Positions 9,692 through 18,786 of a stretch of DNA of 42,304 nt are shown here, in pieces. The notes under the pieces were generated by a model, which worked only from the letters and a program-made list of their open reading frames with translations, ran no database searches and was not told where the DNA came from. The position numbers were made by a program, and so were the translations under genes. This DNA is from Halieaceae bacterium (GTDB lineage: Bacteria; Pseudomonadota; Gammaproteobacteria; Pseudomonadales; Halieaceae): the NCBI GenBank assembly GCA_026710905.1, contig JAPOQD010000158.1, positions 1 to 42,304 of the forward strand, in the 5' to 3' direction. Within the stretch, counting starts at the first letter, position 1, and every line of letters begins with the position of its first letter.

Positions 9692-10024
9692 ATGTTCAGA
9701 AAATTTATCGCCCTGGCACTGTTCGTGTCCTTCATTGCCATGTCGACTTCAGGACTGATGATGTTTGTGATAGAACGACCATCGTTTACGATTCAGATGC
9801 ACCCTGTCCACAAAATTTTTGGTCTAGTAATGATTTTCGCTGTTCTCGGCCATTTAGGTCTCAATTACCGCTCAATTCTTGCCTACCTGAAAACTCAATC
9901 AGTTGCCATATTTGCAGGTGTTTTGTTCAGCCTGCTAACCGTACTTTATGGTATTGCACTGATGAACAAGATACCCGAGGAAATTGCCGGACCTATGGAT
10001 AAACTCGCAGAGCAGGTGGAATAA
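9692..10024 (+). CDS. Small membrane protein, DUF4405-like
   Basis: A protein of 110 residues with three hydrophobic segments: about residues 5-25, 44-62 and 72-90. His36 and His39 (QMHPVHKIFG) and His56 (VLGHLGLNY) lie in and beside the second segment, a layout like the DUF4405 family, which resembles haem-binding cytochrome b membrane helices. That family assignment is from memory of the pattern. A GGAG ribosome binding site lies 9 bases before the ATG. Function unknown; an inner-membrane redox role is possible. It converges on the broken TetR gene that follows. Confidence 0.6.
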   Translation: MFRKFIALALFVSFIAMSTSGLMMFVIERPSFTIQMHPVHKIFGLVMIFAVLGHLGLNYRSILAYLKTQSVAIFAGVLFSLLTVLYGIALMNKIPEEIAGPMDKLAEQVE

Positions 10025-10066
10025 ACCCAGCCCCGTTCTCAATTGAATGGCACCACATGTTCAGAT

Positions 10067-10732
10067 TCAATTTTTCATAGTGAATTGAAGCGATATAATG
10101 CCGGCCGTGAAAAATGCCACGAGCATATCGTCAATACCATCGACCTGCATGCATAGAGGACCTGACCCCTCCTCCAGTTCTATATCTTTCTCAAATATGA
10201 GTCCTTCAATGGTTACCGAAAGTATACTGAGCACCCTGGCCGATGCTAGGCTGCCTAGTCCAGGTGCGCAGCGTTCAATCGCTTCCGAAAATTGGAGTCG
10301 AACTGGCATAATACACTCCTCAAAAATCTGAGTAGTAACGTCTGGCGCTACACGTCCAAATAATCCACAAATTCGTAGCTTCTTAATGCCATCACTGTGC
10401 CCGCACATCTGAATATAAGGTGATATATGGGCATTTAGCACCATCTCCAACCGTGGCGCATTGTTACCCGCCAATTCATTACCCTTTTTCAGCATCGCGA
10501 TTCATTCTTCGGTAACGGCACCCCAAACTCTTTTGAACACCGCAATGTATAATTCTCGCTTCGTGCCAAAATGATAATTTATAGCCGCCATGTTTACATT
10601 GGCCAGGTTGATAATTTCTCTAATAGAGACTTCGCTATAGCCATGGAGAGCAAATAGAACTGTGGCGGCGAGTAGAATTTTTTCAGAAGTATGAGAATTT
10701 TTCTTGTCCATATTTTCCCGGTGACTTTTCAC
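10067..10732 (-). pseudogene. TetR-family regulator (CecR/DUF1956 type) broken by one in-frame stop
   Basis: The N-terminal part (10502-10732) has a TetR helix-turn-helix (EVSIREIINLANVNMAAINYHFG) and ends ...AVTEE at a TGA. The same frame continues after the TGA with IAMLKKGNELAGNN and then a full ligand-binding domain down to 10067. No shift is needed: a single CGA-to-TGA change (Arg in relatives, by inference) would explain it. There is no Cys expected at this point, so recoding as selenocysteine is unlikely. Either a recent nonsense mutation or a base-call error. Confidence 0.75.
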
Positions 10733-11391
10733 CCACTTTCAAATAGGTATAAACCTCAATTCTATTACCAACCATTAGTGTCCGAACAGGCTTTCTTAGA
10801 ATGCACGGCTCCCTCTCCCCGCTCCTATGATATTTCGAAACTATAGTCTGAGTGTAGGAGGTAGCCAAATGACCAACCAAAGGTGACTCCCTGATATTGG
10901 AACGCTAGGCCCTTAAGCGAGGATCTATCGCTGCCGAAGACCACTGATGAGGGACGGCTTCGCCCAGGTTATATTGGAAAAAAATGCATAATGTAGGACT
11001 CTGAACTCCTGAGTGCCAAGCGAGATTCACTATAGTTTGATACTCCCCTTTCGAGTACGAAAAGGGAGCGAAGTTTCCGAAGACAAGATACCGTGCACTT
11101 CATCAGTAATTCTTCGGTCTTTTACCTCATATGGATCCAATCCGAAAATGGCTTGCACACATCCGGGGTATCTTTCGAACCTCCCTCTAGGCATGCGTCG
11201 ATGTGTGACTGTATCAAACTTTCTTCCATCCATCTGAACGGCAATAATGACAGTGCCAGCTCAGGAGCCTTTGACACTGCTTGATCCTGTGACTAGAACA
11301 TGAAAGATGGTTAGTTGTCTGCAAATTCCGTTAGGAGATCGTCTGGGGGGTCTGCATTCCACGCCTCCGGGAATAGTACCGTTGCCTTCCG
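10733..11391. other. 659-bp stretch without a convincing gene
   Basis: Lies between the two leftward TetR genes. Several short frames are present. The longest minus-strand one (11030-11233) encodes 67 residues with no recognised family, although PYEVKDRRITDEVHGILSS reads like protein and could be a gene remnant. No strong hairpin or repeat was seen. Confidence 0.4.
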
Positions 11392-12108
11392 TTAGTTATA
11401 TGTGCCCGCCTCACCGGATACGTTAGTTGAGCAACTCGGAAGCACCGGAAATTGTGATTCCAGGCTGTGCTGAAACTGAACCCGAAAAGCTGCTACATTG
11501 CATGCGGAGAGTGTTTCCCAACCCAAAAAACATGTAGCTGCGCCCGTGGCTATCCGAAGAATCAGCACCTGACCCAAAAGCATAAATGCGCGTATGCGAC
11601 ACGCCTCGGATTCTTCTGGAAGATCGGTCACCATGGAAATCAGGCGACAGAGCAGTGAGAGCAAGTGAGACATTACGCCATCATAAAGCAATTTGTAGGC
11701 CTCGCCGGGCTCCTGCTGCTCACGTAAAAGCAGACGCACCCAGCTGTCATCCACTTGCTCACTAAACAGATCGATTACCGCGCCCATAACAGTTTGCATG
11801 AGGTTCAACGCAAGTTCGCGACGTTCGGGACCAACGTGTGCCGCTTTGGCTAGCTCTTGGCTTACCATCTGTTCCAGGGGTTTTATCTGGCACTGCAAGT
11901 GGTCCAACATATATTCAAATGTAGCGAGATACAGCCTTTGCTTGCTACCAAAGTGGTAGCTAATCAGTCCTTGATTGACACCAGCCGCCACTGCAATTGC
12001 TCTGGTGCTTGCAGCATCAAACCCACTGTGGCTAAACACCTCGATAGCAGAAATGATGAGGGTTTCCCGTGTGTGGTCTCCGCGAGAGACAGCGTCAGTG
12101 TTTGTCAT
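11392..12108 (-). CDS. TetR-family regulator, CecR-like
   Basis: A protein of 238 residues. The N-terminal DNA-binding helix-turn-helix (AASTRAIAVAAGVNQGLISYHFGSKQRLY) is followed by a long alpha-helical ligand domain (WVRLLLREQQEPGEAYKLLYDGVM) of the DUF1956/CecR type. It closely parallels the regulator at 40282-40962 (shared LREQQ, LYDG, MLLGQVL segments), so the two are paralogues. It is divergent from the Rieske-selenoprotein-dioxygenase operon, which it probably controls. Palindromic boxes lie in the 216-bp gap. Confidence 0.85.
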   Translation of the reverse strand: MTNTDAVSRGDHTRETLIISAIEVFSHSGFDAASTRAIAVAAGVNQGLISYHFGSKQRLYLATFEYMLDHLQCQIKPLEQMVSQELAKAAHVGPERRELALNLMQTVMGAVIDLFSEQVDDSWVRLLLREQQEPGEAYKLLYDGVMSHLLSLLCRLISMVTDLPEESEACRIRAFMLLGQVLILRIATGAATCFLGWETLSACNVAAFRVQFQHSLESQFPVLPSCSTNVSGEAGTYN

Positions 12109-12119
12109 AGATGCATTAT

Positions 12120-12147
12120 TTGTTCACTTGAACTATTTAGTCAAGCG
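12120..12147. promoter_or_regulatory. Probable TetR operator near the regulator's own start
   Basis: Contains GTTCA-CT-TGAAC, a palindrome with 5-bp arms, followed by TTTAGTCAAGCG. It lies about 12 bp upstream of the TetR ATG. The TTTAGTCA element recurs at 12286-12303 near the divergent gene. Confidence 0.45.
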
Positions 12148-12285
12148 TTAAATGTTTATATCATACTCTGCGGGGAACTATGATTACGAATCAGATATAT
12201 ATGGTATTAGGACTACTTCATGATCGAAAACGAGATACTCAAACTTGGCATTACACTGTTGACAGCTCTAGTGCGAACGAATATA

Positions 12286-12303
12286 TTTAGTCACTCGAAC
12301 AAA
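12286..12303. promoter_or_regulatory. Probable TetR operator before the Rieske operon
   Basis: TTTAGTCACTCGAACAAA, 22 bp before the ATG of the Rieske oxygenase gene. It shares the TCACTYGAAC core with the box at 12120-12147 and closely matches TTTAATCACTCGATAAA at 40971-40987, just upstream of the paralogous TetR gene. Confidence 0.5.
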
Positions 12304-12324
12304 CCATATTTTTGAGGTCAATCC

Positions 12325-13698
12325 ATGAGCGTCGAGGAACAACCCGGTCAGTTTGAGCGCGCAGTACCTCAGCGCAAAGTCCTTAGCCGCATGACCACGA
12401 GTGTCAGCCATCAGTTTAAGCGTCTCCTTATCCGTTCAGTGCGCAAAATCCCTGGAATGAAAGGGTTTGCAGACTACCCCCACTACGAACCCCTTCACTC
12501 GGGCAGCGCGGGAATGATCAAGTGGTATTACGGACCTGATGGCACCGACCAGAAACCCCAAAGTATCCGCGATATTCCCTGGGACTACGTCATCGAAAAT
12601 CAGGACGAAATACCCTTCACAGGACTGAAGGAGTATTGGTACCCCGCACTGAAATCCACCGAATTACCTAACAACACGCCGGTACCGACGACTCTGCTAA
12701 GTGAAAACCTAGTATTTTTTCGGGACGAGCAGGGCAATCCTTGCGCCTTGGAAAACCGTTGTCCGCACCGCAGCCCGCTACTGTCGCTAGGCCAGGTGGG
12801 TGTGTGGGCGCCGGGCACCATTACCTGTCGCTATCACGGGCTTACCTTCACTGGAAAGGGTGAGTGTGTGGCATTTCTCGCGGACGGCCCAAACAGCCCG
12901 GCGTGTAAGAAATACAAGGCACGCTCCTACCCCGTAGAGGAGCACGCTGGGGTCATCTTTGTATACATGGGTGAACGCGAACCCAAACCATTTCTCGAAT
13001 CACAGCCCTACGCAAAATCAGTGTTCTCTCAAAAACAATTTGTTCTCGATATCAAGGAGGTGGGCTACAACTTCCTCAACATACTGGACAACACGTTGGA
13101 TATGAGCCACGTCGGTTGTTTGCATCGTACCTGCGTTCTGTTTGCCGGACAGAAGTCCCATACCCAGGTCGGCTATAACGAAGTAGAAGCGGATAACGGC
13201 GTGAAAGGCATACATGCATTTTGTGAAAAAGGAGGGGTTGACCATCCGTCTGAATTCAATATCGACGAAATCACCTGGTTTCCGCCAAATTTCGTTTATC
13301 ACGGACCCGGGGAGTTACCCGGAGGTTTCAATGAGGGTTACTTCTGGTTTGTGCCTCAGGACATCGGAAACTTTCGCTCTTGGCTGATTATGGGAACCAA
13401 GACTAGCGGGAATAAGCTCAAAGACAAGTTGAATAGAGCTCTGTTTCAGGCTGTAGCTTCTATGGGTGAGATGCCTGGGACGAACTGCTTCATTGGCGGA
13501 GACGCTGCGATGCAAATGTCTCAGGGGCGTATCGTGCGCTGGGACAAAGAACAACTTTCGAGGGTAGATCGGGGAACGGCGCAGGGCCGCAAGTCGATTA
13601 AGGCACTGCACAAGGCAGAAGTTGCGGAACGCAAAGCCAGAGGCACTTATAAGCCCATAGTGCCTCCTTCCATTATAGCTAGCTCGAGTGAAGACTAG
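12325..13698 (+). CDS. Rieske non-haem iron aromatic oxygenase
   Basis: A 457-residue oxygenase component. The Rieske [2Fe-2S] ligands are Cys146, His148, Cys168 and His171 (NRCPHRS and CRYHGL). The mononuclear iron site is in NILDNTLDMSHVGCLH, with His262, His267 and a nearby Asp. This is typical of single-component O-demethylases and phenoxybenzoate-dioxygenase-like enzymes rather than two-subunit dioxygenases. No beta subunit follows. About 95 residues precede the Rieske domain, longer than usual. The start has GAGGT eight bases upstream. It is the first gene of an operon that ends in an intradiol dioxygenase, so it probably prepares a catechol-like substrate (inference). Confidence 0.88.
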   Translation: MSVEEQPGQFERAVPQRKVLSRMTTSVSHQFKRLLIRSVRKIPGMKGFADYPHYEPLHSGSAGMIKWYYGPDGTDQKPQSIRDIPWDYVIENQDEIPFTGLKEYWYPALKSTELPNNTPVPTTLLSENLVFFRDEQGNPCALENRCPHRSPLLSLGQVGVWAPGTITCRYHGLTFTGKGECVAFLADGPNSPACKKYKARSYPVEEHAGVIFVYMGEREPKPFLESQPYAKSVFSQKQFVLDIKEVGYNFLNILDNTLDMSHVGCLHRTCVLFAGQKSHTQVGYNEVEADNGVKGIHAFCEKGGVDHPSEFNIDEITWFPPNFVYHGPGELPGGFNEGYFWFVPQDIGNFRSWLIMGTKTSGNKLKDKLNRALFQAVASMGEMPGTNCFIGGDAAMQMSQGRIVRWDKEQLSRVDRGTAQGRKSIKALHKAEVAERKARGTYKPIVPPSIIASSSED

Positions 13699-13727
13699 AA
13701 CCGCCAAATCTATGAGGAGCAGCCTGA

Positions 13728-14924
13728 ATGACTAACACTTTTTTGACCGACCCGGAAATCTCAGTTAGAAATGATCTCCGAGCTGCCTACCAAAAAGCCT
13801 GGACCGTACTAGCGGAGCCGGGAACCTGGTGGACTGGTCGTGAGCGAATAGCGATCGCCAGTGAGGTGCGTCTTGCCGAGCATTGCTCATTTTGCAAAGA
13901 GCGAAAAGCGGCACTGTCGCCATTCGCGGTGAAAGGTCAGCATCAATCAGATGGCATCCTGTCAGCAGCAGCAGTCGAGTTGATTCATCGGATTACCACC
14001 GACCCCCAACGCATCGCGAAATCTATGTTTGAGCAAGCATTGGAAGCTGGCATTACTCGTCAGCAGTATGTCGAACTTCTCGGTGTTGTGACCACGGTGG
14101 TTGGAGTAGACACGTTTTGTAAGGCGACTGGCCTCGCGTTACAAAAATTACCGGAACCACTTCCCGGTCAGCCAAGCGGTTACGAACCCCAAGGGCTGGA
14201 AGACATTGGTGCCTGGGTACCGTTACTATCGGTGAAAGCGGGTGAACGCGAGGGGCTCTGGGGTAAATTCGCACCGAATATCGTTCGCGCCCTGAGTTCA
14301 GTCCCGCGCGAAGCGGAACTTCTTCTTGAGGCGGCTCAGGCGGAGTACCTGGACATCAATAATGCCACTGACATGACTTTGGGCAGGGGAAAGATGAGCC
14401 GGCTTCAGGTCGAAATACTTGCCACCCGAGTATCTTCGCTAAACGAGTGCTTTTACTGAACTTCCGGACATGCTATGCAGCTCCGTGTGGGCGGCAAAAT
14501 TACGGGCCAGGAAGTTAATCTTTCTGATGCGGTGGACGGTACTGATGACCCCAATGCAGCCGTGCCTCATTCGGCATTGCTGTGCAGGTTTGCAGAGGCA
14601 GCGGTGATGAGCGGAGACAAGTCCGATTTACCGAATATCCGCAACCAAATCGTTACGGCTTTCGATTTGGCAGCAGTGGTAGATTGTGCGGGAATAGTCG
14701 CCCACTACGAAAAAATGGATCGCATTGCCGATTCCATCGGGCTACCCCTTGATGCGCCCATGCGTATCATGGCCGGCGATCTACGCGAGGAACTAAACTT
14801 GTCCCGTTTCGCCTCAGCAGAAAATACCGCCGGTCTGGGTATTGGGATGAGATTACTTGGATCTTTTTTGAGAAGAATTGCGCCTATGCTTATGAAGTTC
14901 GTATCAAGAAAAGGTAAAAACTAA
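13728..14924 (+). CDS. Two-domain AhpD/CMD-like protein, probable selenoprotein (UGA at 14457-14459)
   Basis: Read straight through one TGA, the frame gives 398 residues with two carboxymuconolactone-decarboxylase/AhpD-like domains. Domain one has CSFC (Cys53, Cys56). Domain two has C-F-Y-(TGA)-T-S-G-H at residues 241-248, which is the AhpD catalytic CxxCxxxH motif with TGA exactly where the second Cys is expected. The frame stays open for 154 further codons with protein-like sequence (SALLCRFAEAAVMSG), and the ATG at 14475 has no good ribosome binding site. A hairpin with the layout of a bacterial SECIS follows the TGA. Start ATG 13728 has GAGGAG eight bases upstream. The likely role is a peroxidase or thiol redox enzyme. 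The alternative is a nonsense mutation of TGC or TGT. Confidence 0.78.
14476..14496 (+). promoter_or_regulatory. Candidate bacterial SECIS hairpin
   Basis: TGC, one A-G mismatch, then GCTC pairs with GGGC and GCA around the loop CGTGT (14484-14488). The loop starts 24 nt after the TGA and has G at its second position followed by T. This fits the general bSECIS description: a stem-loop roughly 16-37 nt downstream with G early in a small loop. Folding was done by eye only. Confidence 0.55.
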
Positions 14925-14992
14925 ATAGACTCCCTTATTCGGGTAATTCGAACAATACGTTAAGTTTTTCTAAATCAATCAGGAGAAAAATC

Positions 14993-15799
14993 ATGTCTGA
15001 AATTCAAGTGAATCAAAGGTTGCGGAAAATCACCGAGGAAATCGTCGAAGCGATCACACCCGTTCTGCTGAACAATAACGTCGCGCGCGAGGAACTAATG
15101 ATGGGAGCAGCATGGCTGGCGAAACTAGAGCTACCATTATTCGTCGGCCTGAACTTGCTCTACTTTGAAGGACCCGTAGTAGATAACCAGTACAAAGGGC
15201 AGCCAGGTACCGAAGCTTTCGTCCAGGGCCCGTACTATGTCGCGGATCCGGTTGCTCTACAAAAGCCCTACCGCATGCCGATGCGTGACGACGAACCTGG
15301 TACACCGTTACTCTTTAAAGCAAGATTTGTTGACGTGAATGGCAAGGCTATTACTGGCGCTCGCATGGACCTTTGGCAGGCCGGCAATGACGGTACCTAT
15401 TCCAACTTCAACGCAAACGCTCCCGGCGGGAATCTGAGAGCGGTGATGCAGGCAGACGACGCCGGTGAAATAACCGTTGCTACCGTACGCCCCGCACCCT
15501 ACGAAGCCGTTCATGAAGGCCCGATCTATGACTTTATCCACCTGATAGGCTATCACGCATGGCGCCCCGCGCATTTGCACTTGACCTTGAATGCGGAGGG
15601 TTTTCAACCGCTGACTACGCAGCTATTCTTTAAGGGTGACCGAATCCTAGAAGGAATTGGTGATGGGGTTGTCGGCGAGATAAAAGATGATCTGATCATG
15701 GATGTTCAATCCGTAGAAAACTCCGAGGTAGCCTCTACCTACGGACTACCAGCACGCCATGAGGTAGCTGAATTTACATTTGTAATGCGTGCTGCCTGA
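14993..15799 (+). CDS. Intradiol ring-cleavage dioxygenase (catechol/hydroxyquinol 1,2-type)
   Basis: A 268-residue Fe(III) dioxygenase with the ligand set Tyr136 (NDGTYSNF), Tyr170 (PAPYEAV), His194 and His196 (RPAHLHL). The N-terminal helical dimerization region (residues 1-70) is present. It is only distantly similar to the dioxygenase at 4074-4826: the C-terminal segment differs and lacks the DDCC stretch. It is the third gene of the Rieske/selenoprotein operon and has AGGAG before the ATG. Its substrate is presumably the diol or triol made by the Rieske enzyme. No cycloisomerase follows here, so the product may enter the pathway at 2236-7231. Confidence 0.85.
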   Translation: MSEIQVNQRLRKITEEIVEAITPVLLNNNVAREELMMGAAWLAKLELPLFVGLNLLYFEGPVVDNQYKGQPGTEAFVQGPYYVADPVALQKPYRMPMRDDEPGTPLLFKARFVDVNGKAITGARMDLWQAGNDGTYSNFNANAPGGNLRAVMQADDAGEITVATVRPAPYEAVHEGPIYDFIHLIGYHAWRPAHLHLTLNAEGFQPLTTQLFFKGDRILEGIGDGVVGEIKDDLIMDVQSVENSEVASTYGLPARHEVAEFTFVMRAA

Positions 15800-15851
15800 T
15801 TATAATACTAACAACCGCTTGAGCAGACGCTGATGAGCGGTCTTAACAAAA

Positions 15852-15876
15852 TCACGGTAAGTTTATCTTGCCGTGA
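15852..15876 (+). terminator. Hairpin downstream of the dioxygenase, possible terminator
   Basis: TCACGGTAAG, loop TTTAT, CTTGCCGTGA: a 10-bp stem with one G-T pair, 53 nt after the stop codon. No T run follows, so it may be a weak terminator or an RNA-stabilising structure. Nothing else was found between 15800 and 16090. Confidence 0.45.
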
Positions 15877-16090
15877 AGCGATATTGAGAATGCCCTGCTG
15901 GCAGAAAATCCGTGGTTCCATCCAATAGTGCACGCGCAGTGGATAGTTGTTCTCGGATGCGCATGCGTATCAAAATCCCAAACAATACATCGCCTAATTG
16001 CCTGGTATATGTTTGTTTCCATTGCCACATGGGCGTCTTATAGCCGAAATGACCTTATTGTCTAGGTGATTTCAAGTTCGCAGTTCTAAC

Positions 16091-16486
16091 TTAAGGTGCT
16101 GCGTCCGGTGATCTAGTTGGCCGCAGACCTTCTGGCAACAACTTCGCCAAATCTGCCCCATTAAATATCATTCGTGTAGACGCAACCTTTCCATCCCGAA
16201 ATCTCATCCACTCCGCCACCAGCACATCGCCTGGTGTGGCCGGTGGGCCGACGTGTATTTCGTATATAGATACCAATTCCTCGCCGTGTTCAAACTGACG
16301 ATGCAGGGTATAGCCGTGGGAAAATTTCATCACCGGTTTCACACCTTCGAGAAACTGCTGCTTGCCATCATTTCGGGTGAGCGGACCAACAATGCTCATA
16401 TCATCAGTCACTAAGGCTTGAATCGCTTCCTGGTCGCTTGTGGCCACGGCGTCCCAATACTTGCGAAAAATTTCTGTCTTACTCAT
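16091..16486 (-). CDS. SnoaL/NTF2-like small protein
   Basis: A protein of 131 residues with the cone-shaped NTF2-like pattern: an N-terminal helix (IFRKYWDAVATSDQEAIQALV), a GPLTRNDGKQQFLEGVKPV segment, and C-terminal strands ending VAEWMRFRDGKVASTRMIFNGADL. Members include ketosteroid isomerase-like enzymes, SnoaL cyclases and many proteins of unknown role. It lies 17 nt downstream of the TonB-receptor gene on the same strand and probably shares its transcript. A role in isomerising or binding the imported ligand is an inference. Confidence 0.72.
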   Translation of the reverse strand: MSKTEIFRKYWDAVATSDQEAIQALVTDDMSIVGPLTRNDGKQQFLEGVKPVMKFSHGYTLHRQFEHGEELVSIYEIHVGPPATPGDVLVAEWMRFRDGKVASTRMIFNGADLAKLLPEGLRPTRSPDAAP

Positions 16487-16503
16487 GACCCGAATCCGCG
16501 CTA

Positions 16504-18786
16504 TCAGAATCGCACCCAGGCCGACACACCTACGCGGCGGGTATAGTCATATGCCAGCCCATGCGTGATCGATTGTCCGTTAATTTCGACTCCACGATCA
16601 TCAAGGCGAACTTCCTGGAACTCATCAAACAGGTTTTTCACCCATATCTGCAACTGATACTTACCATCTTCCTCCTCCACGCCGATGGAAAAATCGAAGG
16701 TGCCGGCAGAGTCGCCGATGGTGTCAGGACCATTGGTGGTCTGGTACTGCACATCGTCCCGCCAATAATAAGTAAACCGTGCGAATCCCTCCAGCGGAAA
16801 ACTGGGAATATTCTGTACGTAATTTCCGGATATGTTGTAGGACCACTTAGGTGAGTTGGGAATCCGCTTTCCGGATACATCTTGCTGATTGTTTATACAC
16901 TCGGGCGGAGGTTGACCGGGCCAACAGGCCACCCCATCATAGTCGGTAAATTCAGCGTCTACATAGGCCACCCAACTACTCAAAAACAGATTGTCATTAA
17001 TCTGCGTGGACAACTCCACTTCCACACCTTGCGTTTCCAACTCATCCGCATTGTCGAGTACAAATACTGGTGGTATTGAATCAGGAACAACAACCGATGC
17101 CTGGAAATCCTTGAACTTGGTATAAAATGCCGTCGTGTTAATCTGCATTCGATTGTCCAACCAACGGGATTTCACACCCAGTTCGTAGCTATAGGGAATT
17201 TCGGGATCTACGATCGGCTGGTCACTGGTGATTGCATTGGGAATGGTGTTAGCCCCTGGCCCCTTATATCCCTTGGCCGCACTGGCAAAAATCATAGCTT
17301 CGTCGGTAAAGTCATACTCTGCAACAAAGCGCCAGGATGTGGAGTTATCAGATTCAGATTCACTAATCATACCAGGGGTGCTGGTCGGCAAACGTATTGG
17401 GATATCCGGATAGAGATCGTCTGGCTGGTCAACCGTCAGGTCCAAATCAACAACTTCACGATTCAATCGAGCACCTAGAGTCAGACGAACGTGCTCGGTC
17501 AAGTTCCAGGTTCCCTGACCAAACAGTGCATAACTCTCGTTTTTGACCTTCGATTTATTATGCCCAATGAGGTAGATAATACCCGGCGCAGGCAATGGTA
17601 TCGGTGCACCGGCTACACCAAACACATCCAGCGCCCGGGTATTCTCTCGCTTTATTTCCTTGTGGAAATAGTACAGACCCAGTAAATAGTCAATCGTTCC
17701 TCCTGTTGGTGAGGCCAGTCGGAACTCCTGGGTAAATTGTTCGCTGTTATCCTCAGAATCGTTCTGAACACCCAGTGGGTAAGGGACATTAAAGCTTAGG
17801 AAGGAGTCTTTCGTTTTGGTATCAACGTATGATGTGATCGAAGTAACGCTATAGTTGGCCCAGTCGTAGTTGGCGTCCAGAATGACATTGTCGAGCTTGG
17901 TGTCGGTTCTGGTTGTTTCCCTATCATCCAGTTTGGTGTTCTCATTACCTGCGGGGACCCCTACCTCTTCAGCTCTGCTGCCGGGAACCAGCTCCAACGC
18001 GGGATTGGCACAACAATGTTGATCGCGTTCCACGTGATTTAATGTGGCCTTAATTTCTAGTGTCTCAGTAGGCTGGTACGCAATTTTGCCACGCACCCCC
18101 CACTCATCTCGATCGTTCATATCCTTGCCCCCGGGGTATATATTTTCCAAAAAGGCATCTCGTTTATTCGAATAGGCTGCAATTCTACCTTGCACATTTT
18201 CCCCAAGCGGTCCGGAAACAAAACCGTTTAACTTGACCTCATCTTCATCGCCGTAGCTAGCCCCCAGTTTCGCTTCGAACTCCTCGGTGGGGTTCCTTGT
18301 GACTATGTTCAACACTCCGGCGGAGGCGTTCTTGCCAAACAGCATCCCTTGCGGACCACGCAGTACCTCAATTCGCTGGACATCGCTGAAGTCCAGTACC
18401 GCTGCAGCTACGCCTGTTGCCACGAGACCATCAACAACAGCACTCACCGACTGATCGACACCACGACTGAATGATTGCGTGCCCACACCCCGGATCAACA
18501 GATTCCGCTCTTGGTCAGAGTTGCCTTCAGAAAAGATGAAAGAAGGAACATTCTTCTGCAGCGACCCTATCTCATTCTCTTGCGCAAGTTCCAATTCAGA
18601 CCCGGACAGAACGGTTACTGCCAGCGGAACATCCTGTAGATTCTGCTCTCGCTTTTGCGCAGTCACTATGGTCTCTTCCAATACCCCAGTACGAGCAATT
18701 GCGGTAACGCTGAAAGCGCCTAATTGGGCCATCAGGAGCAAATACATCGCCCGAACAAAAGGATGTGTCGAATGTTTAATCAGCAT
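16504..18786 (-). CDS. TonB-dependent outer-membrane receptor
   Basis: A 760-residue protein with a signal peptide (hydrophobic MYLLLMAQLGAFSVTAIA), a TonB-box-like segment and plug domain (EETIVTAQKREQNLQDVP, then RGVGTQSFS and IEVLRGPQGMLFGKNASAGVLN), and a C-terminal beta-barrel ending in the aromatic signature SAWVRF. It should bring a ligand too large or scarce for porins across the outer membrane. The context of aromatic degradation suggests an aromatic or steroid-like substrate rather than a siderophore. An operator shared with the GntR-linked operon lies about 170 bp upstream, tying its expression to that pathway. Confidence 0.92.
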   Translation of the reverse strand: MLIKHSTHPFVRAMYLLLMAQLGAFSVTAIARTGVLEETIVTAQKREQNLQDVPLAVTVLSGSELELAQENEIGSLQKNVPSFIFSEGNSDQERNLLIRGVGTQSFSRGVDQSVSAVVDGLVATGVAAAVLDFSDVQRIEVLRGPQGMLFGKNASAGVLNIVTRNPTEEFEAKLGASYGDEDEVKLNGFVSGPLGENVQGRIAAYSNKRDAFLENIYPGGKDMNDRDEWGVRGKIAYQPTETLEIKATLNHVERDQHCCANPALELVPGSRAEEVGVPAGNENTKLDDRETTRTDTKLDNVILDANYDWANYSVTSITSYVDTKTKDSFLSFNVPYPLGVQNDSEDNSEQFTQEFRLASPTGGTIDYLLGLYYFHKEIKRENTRALDVFGVAGAPIPLPAPGIIYLIGHNKSKVKNESYALFGQGTWNLTEHVRLTLGARLNREVVDLDLTVDQPDDLYPDIPIRLPTSTPGMISESESDNSTSWRFVAEYDFTDEAMIFASAAKGYKGPGANTIPNAITSDQPIVDPEIPYSYELGVKSRWLDNRMQINTTAFYTKFKDFQASVVVPDSIPPVFVLDNADELETQGVEVELSTQINDNLFLSSWVAYVDAEFTDYDGVACWPGQPPPECINNQQDVSGKRIPNSPKWSYNISGNYVQNIPSFPLEGFARFTYYWRDDVQYQTTNGPDTIGDSAGTFDFSIGVEEEDGKYQLQIWVKNLFDEFQEVRLDDRGVEINGQSITHGLAYDYTRRVGVSAWVRF

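Noticed and set aside
10502-10502. Second possible selenocysteine codon in the broken TetR gene
   Set aside because: No Cys is expected there, no redox motif is near, and a simple CGA-to-TGA mutation explains it.
11030-11233. A 67-residue minus-strand ORF in the 10.7-11.4 kb gap
   Set aside because: It reads partly like protein but matches no family I know, has no clear ribosome binding site and stands alone. It is noted as a possible remnant only.
14475-14924. A separate 149-residue gene starting at the ATG at 14475
   Set aside because: The ATG is in frame with the upstream gene, has no good ribosome binding site, and the CxxCxxxH motif spans the TGA before it. It is better read as the second half of one protein.
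15852-15876. A confident intrinsic terminator
   Set aside because: The stem is good but no T run follows, so it is listed only as a possible terminator.
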